NCBI GenBank assembly: GCA_009694565.1
Contig: SHUR01000004.1
Span: forward strand, 1-42,463
Length of the DNA: 42,463 bases
Reading direction: 5' to 3'
From: Ilumatobacteraceae bacterium
GTDB taxonomy: Bacteria; Actinomycetota; Acidimicrobiia; Acidimicrobiales; Ilumatobacteraceae
Shown: positions 16,880 to 24,999 of the stretch, piece by piece
How the letters are laid out: each line of letters starts with the position of its first letter
How positions within the stretch are numbered: position 1 is the stretch's first letter
Made by a program: the position numbers and the translations under genes
The notes under the pieces: model-generated
Told to the model about the DNA's origin: nothing
Databases searched by the model: none
Seen by the model: the letters and a program-made list of their open reading frames with translations, nothing else

Positions 16880-17413
16880 ATGGGTTTTTACTACGACTTT
16901 GAAAATGCCGATGCATTTGCAACAGGCGCTATTGGCACGCCCGGAGAACGCACCTTCTACATGCAGGTACGTGCCGATGGGCGCACAGTGTCTGTGAAAT
17001 GTGAAAAGCAACAAGTAGCTGCGCTCGCCCAATACTTGCGCAACATGCTTGCTGACATGCCCGACATGACTGGTTCAGTCAACTCATCGTCTGCAACGTT
17101 GCAAAATCCTGTTGAGCAAGACTTCGTTCTCGGTTCTGTCGGACTTGGTGTTGATCGTTCCAATATGCGCATGGTTGTACAGCTGGAAGAAATGATTCTG
17201 GTTGACGAAGATGATGACGACGTCTTTGATCTACTCTCCGACGAAGATGAAGATGAAGATCCCAGCACTGTGGTACGCGTGTTGTTAACACCAGCACAAG
17301 CTCGTGCATTCTGTGACACTGCTGACTTGTTCATCACAGCAGGTCGCGAAGAATGTAAGTGGTGCGGCTCTCCCATCAATCCTTCCGGCCACGCTTGCCC
17401 TCGCTTTAACTGA
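16880..17413 (+). CDS. DUF3090 family protein
   Basis: 177 residues. A family-typical start (MGFYYDFENADAFATGAIGT) is followed by GERTFYMQVRADGRTVSVKC. A very acidic stretch of Asp and Glu lies around 110-130. A C-terminal zinc-ribbon-like CKWCGSPINPSGHACPR carries three Cys plus His. The family is restricted largely to Actinomycetota and related phyla and has no assigned function; it is repeatedly next to the phosphatase and SCO1664 genes, as here. The stop is one base before the next ATG, so translation is probably coupled. Confidence 0.9.
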   Translation: MGFYYDFENADAFATGAIGTPGERTFYMQVRADGRTVSVKCEKQQVAALAQYLRNMLADMPDMTGSVNSSSATLQNPVEQDFVLGSVGLGVDRSNMRMVVQLEEMILVDEDDDDVFDLLSDEDEDEDPSTVVRVLLTPAQARAFCDTADLFITAGREECKWCGSPINPSGHACPRFN

Positions 17414-17414
17414 C

Positions 17415-18119
17415 ATGTCCTACGACGCCGAAGCTCTTCTGGCGCTCAGCACTGCCCCCATTGATGTAGAAGGCAGAATGCCCAACAGTTCAAACGCCAC
17501 GTTTTTGGTACAGGTGGGCGACCCAGACGCTGGCATTAAAGGTATTTACAAGCCGCTACGTGGCGAGCGCCCACTGTGGGACTTTCCCTCTGGCCTTTAC
17601 AAACGCGAAGTTGCTGCGTATCTGCTGAGTGAATCTCTCGGATACCACCTGGTGCCACCCACTGTGTTGCGCGATGGCCCGCTCGGCGAAGGGTCACTGC
17701 AACTGTTTATCGATTACGACCCTGCAGAGCATTACTTCATTATTTATGAACAGCGTCCCGACCTTCACGAACGCCTCAAGGCAATGGCCGTGTTTGATGT
17801 GGTGATGAATAACACCGACCGCAAAGGTGGGCATGTTCTTGTAGATAAAGACGGTGCGATTTGGGGCATTGATCACGGAGTGTGTTTCAGTGACGATTTT
17901 AAACTGCGAACAGTCATCTGGGACTTTGCAGGTCAGACCATTGCCGACACATTTTTGGCGCCACTGGAATCCCTTGTGCAATCAGTACCGATTGCGATAG
18001 CAGCCCTGCTGTCCGACAATGAGATCGAAGCGATGCTTGAACGCACGGAATGGCTGCTGGAAAATCGAGTGTTCCCGACCCCTGAGAGCAGATACCAGTA
18101 CCCCTGGCCCTTGTTGTAG
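17415..18119 (+). CDS. SCO1664-family protein with PI3/4-kinase-like fold
   Basis: 234 residues from the ATG at 17415, one base after the DUF3090 stop; an upstream in-frame start inside DUF3090 is unlikely. The sequence has the layout of a lipid or protein kinase-like phosphotransferase. A lysine lies in KGIYKPLRGERPLWDFPSG. The catalytic-loop-like segment is VMNNTDRKGGHVLV and the metal-binding-like segment is WGIDHGVCF. These match the TIGR03843/SCO1664 family. The substrate is unknown. With the phosphatase and DUF3090 upstream it forms a tight three-gene unit, so I infer that all three serve one pathway. Confidence 0.88.
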   Translation: MSYDAEALLALSTAPIDVEGRMPNSSNATFLVQVGDPDAGIKGIYKPLRGERPLWDFPSGLYKREVAAYLLSESLGYHLVPPTVLRDGPLGEGSLQLFIDYDPAEHYFIIYEQRPDLHERLKAMAVFDVVMNNTDRKGGHVLVDKDGAIWGIDHGVCFSDDFKLRTVIWDFAGQTIADTFLAPLESLVQSVPIAIAALLSDNEIEAMLERTEWLLENRVFPTPESRYQYPWPLL

Positions 18120-18185
18120 GGCAATCGCTCCGCTTCGCGAAAAACAGCATGATTCCAGCTCGGAGAAGTAGGTAAGAATGCCCAT

Positions 18186-19160
18186 ATGGCAGAAGACCTC
18201 GAATCACTGATTCGTCGAGCAGACCTCGATGAACTCGTACGGTTTGTTGATTCCACATGCCATGCACGTGATTGGGAACAACTGGTGCGTATTCGTAACG
18301 AAGCGCGCAGTGCAGTGTCAACCGGCAGACAACTGTGGCCCATTGCGACGCTTGCTAATTACCGTCTTGCATTGTGGGCGCCAGCGCAAGATGCAGTGCG
18401 TGCGCTTGATGACACAGCTCGCACATTCATGCCAGGGCCAGTCAGTGAAATCATTTCTGTTCATCACACATGGGATGAACTTGAAGAGCATCTTGCACCG
18501 GGGCACGACAGATCATTGATTGCACACGAGCGTGCAATGCGCGGCGACAGGATTTCAATTGACGAACCCACTGCACTTGATGTGCCGATGCAGGTACAAA
18601 ATTGGGAACCGCCGTACGTGATGGCCAACTACACGGATGACGGCGTTGATTTTCCGGCACCAGACCTTCCCACCTGTCGCGACTCACTTGAAACATCCGA
18701 TGCAGACCCAGTCGATGACCCTGATTCCATCTATGCATTTCGTCGTTTAGTGGAACCATGGACAGCTCACTCAAATGGCGACGCAGATGCCTGCGTTGTT
18801 GAAGGTGGTGTACCAGAGGCTCTGGGCGCTCTCGGTCTATCTCACGCCCGTACAGCGTCCCTCAGCCCGTATGAAGCCCTGTCTTGGCTGGCGTGGACTG
18901 CAGCAAGTGGAGGCGCACACGGAAAGCGTCGTGGTGCAGCAACTGGTCGCGGCGAAGCATGGTGGTTTCTCGCAACATTTGTCGGATTAGCAGATGACTG
19001 GCCATGTGACCCAGACGAATTGGGAGACATTATGAACTCACTTGAATTCACTTCTTTTACCTATGACAAAGCCCCCACTGGTGGGTGGGGGCTTCATCTA
19101 GTAATTGAAGACCCCGAAGAGGGTCTTGCGATTGCGCTGCGCGCAACCGACGTTGAATAG
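18186..19160 (+). CDS. Conserved hypothetical, acidic, possibly DUF6183-like
   Basis: A 324-residue soluble protein with no signal peptide or membrane segment. The N-terminal 100 residues look helical and repeat-like. The conserved-looking core is WTAASGGAHGKRRGAATGR at about 236-254, followed by EAWWFLATFVGLADDWPCD and a C-terminal APTGGWGLHLVIEDPEEGL. This recalls DUF6183-type proteins from memory, not verified. It follows the SCO1664-type gene by 66 bp and may belong to the same unit. A strong hairpin lies inside its last codons. No function can be given. Confidence 0.7.
   Translation: MAEDLESLIRRADLDELVRFVDSTCHARDWEQLVRIRNEARSAVSTGRQLWPIATLANYRLALWAPAQDAVRALDDTARTFMPGPVSEIISVHHTWDELEEHLAPGHDRSLIAHERAMRGDRISIDEPTALDVPMQVQNWEPPYVMANYTDDGVDFPAPDLPTCRDSLETSDADPVDDPDSIYAFRRLVEPWTAHSNGDADACVVEGGVPEALGALGLSHARTASLSPYEALSWLAWTAASGGAHGKRRGAATGRGEAWWFLATFVGLADDWPCDPDELGDIMNSLEFTSFTYDKAPTGGWGLHLVIEDPEEGLAIALRATDVE
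19069..19094 (-). terminator. Hairpin in the 3' coding end, possible etfBA terminator
   Basis: AAGCCCCCAC (19069-19078) and GTGGGGGCTT (19085-19094) form a perfect 10-bp stem with a six-base loop. Read on the minus strand, downstream of etfA, the stem ends in CTTTGTC, a weak T tract. There is no other terminator-like structure between the convergent genes, whose stops abut. It could equally be a codon-driven coincidence. Confidence 0.4.
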
Positions 19161-20123
19161 TTAGCCGCGGGCCTTGAGGGCTTCGATGAGTTTTGGAAGA
19201 ACCTTGTGCACATCGCCAACAATTCCGAGGTCTGCAACACCGAAAATTGGTGCTTCTTTGTCTTTGTTGATTGCGATGATGTTCTTTGAACCCTTCATAC
19301 CCACCATGTGCTGTGTTGCACCAGAGATGCCTGCAGCAAGGTAGATAGTTGGCTTCACAACTTTTCCAGTCTGACCAACTTGGTATGAGTACGGAACCCA
19401 ACCAGCGTCAACGATTGCGCGCGATGCGCCAGGTGCGCCCTTCAGCAACTTGGCAAGGTCTTCGATGAGTGCATAGTTAGCTGCTTCACCAAGTCCACGG
19501 CCGCCTGAGACAACGATGTCTGCTTCGTCAAGTTTTGGACCAGTTGTTTCTTCAACATGAACTGCTATCACTTGAGCACTACCTGCTGCACCAAGATCTG
19601 GAACAGAAACTGCCGTTACAGCAGCGGCTGGGCCCCCTGCTGACTCAGCAACGAATGACTTCGGGCGAAATGCTGCAAGGAATGGCCCGGCACCGGTGAA
19701 TGTTGTTGCGACAAGTGTGTTGCCACCAAAGATTGGGGTAACAACGGTGACACCGTCGCCGCCATCAGTGATGTCAACGTTGTTCGTGATGACTGTCTTG
19801 TCAAGCTTGACCGACAAACGTGACATGACATCGCGTCCTTCGTAGTTCTGAGGGAACATGATGAGGTCAGGGGTGTCACCACCATCAATAACACTCTTTA
19901 AAGCTGCGGCAATTGCCACGCCAGGAAGAGACGCGCCATGGTTAACTGCGTACACCTTTGTTGCACCGAATTCACCGAGTACAGCAGCTGACGCACCGTC
20001 GCCTCCGATGATTGCGGTGACGTTTGATGAAAGTGAACGCGCCTTGGTGAGAAGTTCGAGTGTGCTTGACGTTGGTGCGCCATTGGCGACCTGTGCGAAA
20101 ACCCAGATGTTGTTGAGTGTCAT
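19161..20123 (-). CDS. etfA: Electron transfer flavoprotein, alpha subunit
   Basis: A 320-residue FAD-binding subunit of ETF, which carries electrons from acyl-CoA and other dehydrogenases to the membrane ETF dehydrogenase. The N-terminal alpha/beta domain includes a [20 protein letters not shown] region. The C-terminal FAD domain shows [60 protein letters not shown] and [20 protein letters not shown], all typical. It follows etfB by 27 bp. Its stop abuts that of the convergent unknown gene. A plausible electron donor, the acyl-CoA dehydrogenase, is at 6.3-7.6 kb. Confidence 0.97.
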   Translation of the reverse strand: MTLNNIWVFAQVANGAPTSSTLELLTKARSLSSNVTAIIGGDGASAAVLGEFGATKVYAVNHGASLPGVAIAAALKSVIDGGDTPDLIMFPQNYEGRDVMSRLSVKLDKTVITNNVDITDGGDGVTVVTPIFGGNTLVATTFTGAGPFLAAFRPKSFVAESAGGPAAAVTAVSVPDLGAAGSAQVIAVHVEETTGPKLDEADIVVSGGRGLGEAANYALIEDLAKLLKGAPGASRAIVDAGWVPYSYQVGQTGKVVKPTIYLAAGISGATQHMVGMKGSKNIIAINKDKEAPIFGVADLGIVGDVHKVLPKLIEALKARG

Positions 20124-20150
20124 AATTTTTTTCCTCTTCGTAACGTCGAC

Positions 20151-20927
20151 TTAGATGACCTTCAGGTTCTCAAGGAACCCGACAATCTTGGTGAATGTTT
20201 CGCCATCGTCTTCGATGATCTCTCCGGCCTGACGAGCTTCAGCTTGCGTGATGCTGCTGATCTTTTGACCAGCACCAGCCCAGCCGACTGGCGTGATGCC
20301 AAGATCAGATGCGGTGACTTCTTCGACTGGCTTTGACTTTGCAGCCATGATGCCTTTGAACGATGGGTAGCGAGGCTCAACGACACCAGCGGTAACGCTA
20401 ATGAGTGCTGGCAATGCGCATGTCACTTCGTCGTAACCATTTTCGGTTTGACGATTAACTTTCAATACGCCGCCTTCAACAGACACTTTCTTTGCGAACG
20501 TGACTGAAGGAAGACCAAGAAGTTCTGCAATTTGTTCTGGCACTGTTCCGGTGTAACCGTCTGATGATTCAGTTGCACCGATGATGAGGTCTGCTCCACC
20601 GAGACGAGTAATTGCTGCTGCAAGAATTTTTGCAGTGGTGAGCGCGTCGGAACCTTGCAATGCAGAGTCAGACACGAGCACACCTCTCGCTGCTCCCATA
20701 GCAAGTGCTGTGCGCAAACCAGAGGTCTCACCATTTGGTGCCATGGACACGAGGCTTACTTCGCCACCGCCTGCCTTGTCGACCAACTGAAGAGCCATCT
20801 CAACGCCATAAGCGTCTGAGTCGTCAAGGATGAGCTTGCCATCTCGCTTCAGGGTGTTGGTGGCCCCGTCAAGCGCACCAGGCGCTGCTGGGTCGGGAAT
20901 CTGCTTCACGCATACGATCACATTCAT
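20151..20927 (-). CDS. etfB: Electron transfer flavoprotein, beta subunit
   Basis: 258-residue partner of EtfA that binds AMP and contacts the dehydrogenases. It starts MNVIVCVKQIPDP, the standard family start. It has DDSDAYGVEMALQLVD, the GATESSDGYTGTVPEQIAELL motif and LPALISVTAGVVEPRYPSF, where the ETF beta signature lies. An ATG three codons upstream (20936) is possible; I prefer 20927 because the homologues begin there, though the GGGAG just before it is closer than ideal. First gene of the leftward etfB-etfA operon, divergent from the lipid kinase gene. Confidence 0.96.
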   Translation of the reverse strand: MNVIVCVKQIPDPAAPGALDGATNTLKRDGKLILDDSDAYGVEMALQLVDKAGGGEVSLVSMAPNGETSGLRTALAMGAARGVLVSDSALQGSDALTTAKILAAAITRLGGADLIIGATESSDGYTGTVPEQIAELLGLPSVTFAKKVSVEGGVLKVNRQTENGYDEVTCALPALISVTAGVVEPRYPSFKGIMAAKSKPVEEVTASDLGITPVGWAGAGQKISSITQAEARQAGEIIEDDGETFTKIVGFLENLKVI

Positions 20928-21032
20928 GTCTCCCATTGTTACCGAGAGGTAGCCCTTTTACCCAACCCATGTGCCCTGCAAACCTTCCTTTGGGCGTGAC
21001 CCTCGTCGCATGCACTGATACCGTAAAAGTCC

Positions 21033-21950
21033 TTGCGCATCCTCCTCATCGTCAATTCCTTTGCATCATCAGTAACGGCCCGCAATACCGTCGCGGTCCA
21101 CGAACGCCTGTCACAGCACCACGACGTACAGGTGGTGGAAACCAATCGGCGTGGTCATGCCACCCGGTTTGCTGAAGACGCAGCCCGCCGGGGGATCGAT
21201 GTGGTCGTGGCATTCGGCGGCGACGGCACATTGAATGAAGTGGCGACTGGCGTTGCAACTACCGAGACCGCCCTCGCGGTCTTGCCAGGAGGGTCCACCA
21301 ATGTGTTCGCCCGCACCCTTGGCATGCCGAACGATGCACTCGAAGCAGTAGATCTGATCATCGAGGCACTTGGCCGCAATGACATCACGGATGTTGGCCT
21401 TGGTCGAGCGAACGGTCGATTCTTTACCTTCCACACGGGCATCGGATACGACGCCGCTGTCGTGCGACGCGTGGAACAACGCGCAGGCCTCAAGCGTTAC
21501 GCAGGTAACCCACTCTTCATTGCTGCAGCATTGCGCACATGGGGTCTTGACTACGACAAGAAGCGTCCACACTTTTCACTTGATTTCGGCGATGGCGAAA
21601 CTGTCGACAACGGATATTTCTCCATCATCATGAACACGAATCCATACACGTATCTCGGCAATAGACCGTTTGACATCGTGCCATCGACAACTTTATCCAC
21701 CGGATTATCAGTAGTCACGTTTACTTCTCTGAAGACAACGCACATGCTGCGCACTTTGGCTTCTGCGCTACAAGGTGGTGGCGTTAAGAACTTCCCATGG
21801 CTTGATATCCGCACCAACGTAAAGCATGTGGTGGCAAGCGATTCACGCGCGTTCCCGTATCAACTTGATGGCGACTACTTGGGCGAAATTCAAAAAGTTG
21901 AGTTCGAGTTCGTGCCCAATGCGGTGCGACTCGTGCGTTCACATCCGTAG
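21033..21950 (+). CDS. Diacylglycerol/sphingosine kinase-like (DAGK catalytic domain) lipid kinase
   Basis: 305 residues. The N-terminal domain begins MRILLIVNSFASSVTARN and carries the nucleotide-binding GGDGTLNEVATG at about 63-74 and LPGGSTNVFARTLG, the defining LCB5/DAGK motifs. The C-terminal beta-rich domain ends PYQLDGDYLGEI. It probably phosphorylates a lipid such as diacylglycerol or a phosphatidylinositol-type precursor at the membrane face. It starts with TTG at 21033, eight bases after a TACCGT element. Convergent with the glycerophosphodiesterase, two bases apart. Confidence 0.93.
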   Translation: MRILLIVNSFASSVTARNTVAVHERLSQHHDVQVVETNRRGHATRFAEDAARRGIDVVVAFGGDGTLNEVATGVATTETALAVLPGGSTNVFARTLGMPNDALEAVDLIIEALGRNDITDVGLGRANGRFFTFHTGIGYDAAVVRRVEQRAGLKRYAGNPLFIAAALRTWGLDYDKKRPHFSLDFGDGETVDNGYFSIIMNTNPYTYLGNRPFDIVPSTTLSTGLSVVTFTSLKTTHMLRTLASALQGGGVKNFPWLDIRTNVKHVVASDSRAFPYQLDGDYLGEIQKVEFEFVPNAVRLVRSHP

Positions 21951-21952
21951 GG

Positions 21953-22651
21953 CTATCGCGCGTCACGCACCTGAATGGCCACGTCTGGCACGTTCGTGCA
22001 GATGCCATCGATTCCCCACCCAATCACTTCTGCCATGCGGGCCGGGTCGTCAATAGTCCACGAGTTCACCTGCAGACCGTGGGAATGAAACACTTCGATA
22101 CATCGTTGGTTCAAAAACTTCGTATACGGGTGCAGTGCGGTATGGCCGAACCCTGCCAAGTCTCGTGCGACGCGTTCAAGGTCTTCATCGTGCACAACAT
22201 TGGTCAGCCACGCCGTGCGCACTTCGGGGCGCAATGTGCGCATTGCATCAACAGTTGGTCTGTTGAATGCAGAAATTAACCAGCGGTGGTCTTCTCCACG
22301 TTCAGCCAAATGATTTGCGATCGTTGCCGCCAAAGAATCACTCGGGTCGAAGTCAGCATCAACCGGGTGATTTTTAATTTCGATATTGACCCACATGCCA
22401 TCACATGCATCGAGTGCTGCGGGAAGAAGTGGCACATCATCGGGGAGTTCCACCGCTGTTATTTCGCAGATCAACCGGCCATCTGGCAATACTGCATCAT
22501 GATGGACGGCCATTGCGCCATCGCTAGTGCGACGAACATCAAGTTCCACCGCATTTGCCCCCATTGTGCCGGCACGACGAAAAGCCGCAAGGGTGTTTTC
22601 CCGTTCCGCCCGTGAGGCGCCCCTATGGGCTATTACCTGAATCTGTGTCAT
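21953..22651 (-). CDS. Glycerophosphodiester phosphodiesterase
   Basis: A TIM-barrel hydrolase of 232 residues that splits glycerophosphodiesters to glycerol-3-phosphate and an alcohol. Motifs near the start are IAHRGASRAERENTLAAF, ANAVELDVRRTSDGAMAVHHD with the two catalytic-site histidines, and NIEIKNHP for metal binding. The C-terminal NSWTIDDPARMAEVIGWGID is also typical. No signal peptide, so it is probably cytosolic (UgpQ-like). An in-frame GTG at 22660 is possible; ATG 22651 has AAAGG about ten bases upstream. It may act with the convergent lipid kinase in lipid turnover. Confidence 0.94.
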   Translation of the reverse strand: MTQIQVIAHRGASRAERENTLAAFRRAGTMGANAVELDVRRTSDGAMAVHHDAVLPDGRLICEITAVELPDDVPLLPAALDACDGMWVNIEIKNHPVDADFDPSDSLAATIANHLAERGEDHRWLISAFNRPTVDAMRTLRPEVRTAWLTNVVHDEDLERVARDLAGFGHTALHPYTKFLNQRCIEVFHSHGLQVNSWTIDDPARMAEVIGWGIDGICTNVPDVAIQVRDAR

Positions 22652-22820
22652 ATTGCTCACGCCTTTGGTGGTTTATATTTGCACTCTCAAAATACAACCA
22701 GAGAACTTTGCTTTCTGCATTGTCACTTGGCATCTTGGCTCGTAGCGTTCACTCTCGGTAGTTCTCTACTAGCCCGTTTTGCGCTTTTGCGCCTTAGTCC
22801 CCAAACAAAGGAAGTCCGAC

Positions 22821-23120
22821 GTGTCGATCCTCGCGTCATCTCTCGCTCTTGGAAGTGCCGATTACACATGGCGCGATCAGGCCACTTGTCGAGATACAGA
22901 TCCCGAACTGTTCTTTCCCATCGGAACTACAGGTCAAGCGTTGTTGCAAATTGCCAAAGCCAAATCAGTCTGTTGCCAATGCCCTGTCACTGTTGAATGT
23001 CTTGAGTTTGCTCTTGAAACAAATCAAGACACCGGCATTTGGGGAGGCAACTCAGAAGACGAGCGCCGACACATGCGTCGCACTGCCGCTCTGCAAGCTC
23101 GCAATCAACGCGCGCTGTAA
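22821..23120 (+). CDS. whiB: WhiB-family iron-sulfur transcription factor
   Basis: 99 residues. The four cluster ligands are C23, C51, C54 and C60 (C-x27-C-x2-C-x5-C), followed by the GIWGG turn at 72-76 and a basic C-terminus ERRHMRR that contacts DNA or sigma factor. WhiB proteins bind a redox- and NO-sensitive 4Fe-4S cluster and occur in Actinomycetota and their phages. I chose GTG 22821 over an upstream in-frame codon (22779) because AAAGGAAG (22807-22814) lies six bases before it. It is convergent with pdtaS, one base apart, the same arrangement as whiB1-pdtaS (Rv3219-Rv3220c) in Mycobacterium tuberculosis, so it is most likely the WhiB1/WhmE-type protein. Confidence 0.95.
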   Translation: MSILASSLALGSADYTWRDQATCRDTDPELFFPIGTTGQALLQIAKAKSVCCQCPVTVECLEFALETNQDTGIWGGNSEDERRHMRRTAALQARNQRAL

Positions 23121-23121
23121 A

Positions 23122-24630
23122 TCAATCGCTCTGTAAGGGCACCCGCAACAAAATCACTGTTCCGGTATTTCCGTCACGTGGAACAAACTCAACCTCTGCC
23201 AACTCTTCGGCATGTGCAGGTCGCATTTCAATTGTTCCCGCTAATTCTGTGGTGACCAACGTTCGCACGATGGACAAGCCAAGACCTTTGGCGTCTGCCA
23301 ATTTGAAATCTGCAGGAATACCACGACCGTCATCAATCACCGAGATCAGCAATTCAGATTCTTCCACCTGAAGACGCACGGCGACATTGCCACCGCCACT
23401 GCCATCGCCTTCGGGGAATCCGTGATCAACAGCGTTCTGTAGCAACTCTGTAAGTACTACCGACAACGGCGTCACGACCGTGGCAGCAAGTCGTCCGCCA
23501 TCACCAATAACCATGAATCGCATCGGCCGTTCAGGCGACTGCAAACTCTCTTCCACAAGACGCAACAGTGGTCGCACAATTTCAACAAAGGCCACATCGT
23601 CACCCGGTTCACGAGACAATGTTTCATGTACCAATGCGATAGTGCGAATGCGTCGTACTGATTCGGCAACTGCTGCCTTTGCTTCAGGAGACTCAAGTCG
23701 ACGCGCCTGCAAACGGAGCAACGACGAAATAGTTTGCAAGTTATTCTTTACTCGATGGTGAATCTCACGAATCGTTGCATCTTTTGACAACAACAATCTG
23801 TCACGCCGTCGCAATTCGCTGACATCACGCAACAACATCACCGCACCCGTAACAACAGACTCTCCGTCCACATCATCCACAATCGGAATGCACCGAGTTA
23901 GCAGTGTTACCTCGGATGTTTGCTCGAACTCTTCAACAACGGGTTCACGGCGCTCAAATGCCTGGCGAACTGAAGAATCAATAACACCAAGTTCTGACAA
24001 TGTCTGGCCTACGGCATTGGCACTAATACCCACGCGATGCAAAGCAGAGGTGGCGTTCGGAGACGCATACCGAACACGCGCATCAGCATCAAGAACAATC
24101 GCGCCGTCACCCACGCGAGGCGCAACGCTTGAGTCAGCCACTCTGCCCACGAATGGGAATGCTCCGCGCACAATCATCTCTGCGAATCGGTCAAAGATCT
24201 CTAGGTAGGTGCGCTCAAGTTCGCCTGGCTGGCGACCTGTGTGTTGCGACCATTCGCGAGTCAGTACTGCAATCACTTCACCTTCAAACTGGACTGGAAT
24301 TGCCATCATCCGACAATCTTCAACAACGCCCTGAATGAAGATTTCACCTTCGCACGGCACGCCACTCTTCGTGGCGGCAGCAAGGAGTGGACGTTCAACG
24401 CTTGAGGTCTGTGATCCCACCCAGTCGGCCAGATACAGGGTCTGGCCAGTCGCTGCGCGCACCTGAGCTAGGACAAGCCAGTTATCGCCCTCAACGGGCA
24501 CATACATCAGCAGGTCGGCAAAGCACACATCTGCGAGCATTCCCCACTCGCTTGCCAAGTTGACGAGGTGACCAATCTGTTCTTTCGACAGGTCAGTGTG
24601 CTGACGCGCTAGTTCACCAATGGTTGTCAT
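23122..24630 (-). CDS. pdtaS: Sensor histidine kinase, PdtaS type
   Basis: A 502-residue soluble kinase with no membrane helices. An N-terminal GAF domain covers about 1-160, a PAS domain about 165-280 (GAIVLDADARVRYASPNATS), then HisKA_2 with EIHHRVKNNLQTISSLLR (phosphoacceptor about H291-292). HATPase_c follows, with ELLQNAVDHGFP, IDDGRGIPADF and KGLGLSIVRTLV. In mycobacteria PdtaS phosphorylates PdtaR, an ANTAR-type RNA-binding antiterminator, and senses NO and copper; PdtaR is not in this window. I chose the second ATG (24630) because GGAAGG lies eight bases before it but only two before the first ATG. Confidence 0.93.
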   Translation of the reverse strand: MTTIGELARQHTDLSKEQIGHLVNLASEWGMLADVCFADLLMYVPVEGDNWLVLAQVRAATGQTLYLADWVGSQTSSVERPLLAAATKSGVPCEGEIFIQGVVEDCRMMAIPVQFEGEVIAVLTREWSQHTGRQPGELERTYLEIFDRFAEMIVRGAFPFVGRVADSSVAPRVGDGAIVLDADARVRYASPNATSALHRVGISANAVGQTLSELGVIDSSVRQAFERREPVVEEFEQTSEVTLLTRCIPIVDDVDGESVVTGAVMLLRDVSELRRRDRLLLSKDATIREIHHRVKNNLQTISSLLRLQARRLESPEAKAAVAESVRRIRTIALVHETLSREPGDDVAFVEIVRPLLRLVEESLQSPERPMRFMVIGDGGRLAATVVTPLSVVLTELLQNAVDHGFPEGDGSGGGNVAVRLQVEESELLISVIDDGRGIPADFKLADAKGLGLSIVRTLVTTELAGTIEMRPAHAEELAEVEFVPRDGNTGTVILLRVPLQSD

Positions 24631-24687
24631 AGGCATTCCCTTCCGGGTGCCAGTCTTGCCTACCGGCTCAGGCTGGTGGTGACTTTC

Positions 24688-24924
24688 TCAGTCGCCGAAG
24701 CCAATGCGACGTTCTGCATCGGTTGATCCGATTTCAACGTAGGCAATTTTTGCAGACGGAATTGCAATGTCCTTGCCCTTTTTGTCGGTAATCCACAATG
24801 TGGTCGATTCGCCCTTCAAAGCAGCATCGACAGATTTCTTCAATGCCTCGCGAGCCTTTACGTCGTCTTCCAGTTCAATGGCGACCTCACGGGGGGCTTG
24901 TGTGATTCCGATGCGAATATCCAC
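24688..24924 (-). CDS. DUF3107 family protein
   Basis: A 78-residue protein of the actinomycete DUF3107 (TB9.4-type) family. It starts with GTG as MDIRIGITQAPREVAIELED, has a central STTLWITDKKGKDIAIPSAK, and ends AYVEIGSTDAERRIGFG, which is the conserved tail. Function unknown; the size suggests a single small alpha/beta domain. It lies 57 bp upstream of pdtaS on the same strand and may share its transcript. Confidence 0.92.
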   Translation of the reverse strand: MDIRIGITQAPREVAIELEDDVKAREALKKSVDAALKGESTTLWITDKKGKDIAIPSAKIAYVEIGSTDAERRIGFGD

Positions 24925-24999
24925 GGTGTTGTCCTGCTTCTACTTTTGGTGATTATCTAGTTGTCGTATCGCGGGCGACCGGCGCCTTCACGGTACAGG

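Noticed and set aside
20123-20135. Run of seven T between etfB and etfA as a terminator
   Set aside because: No stem precedes it on either strand, and etfA must be read with etfB.
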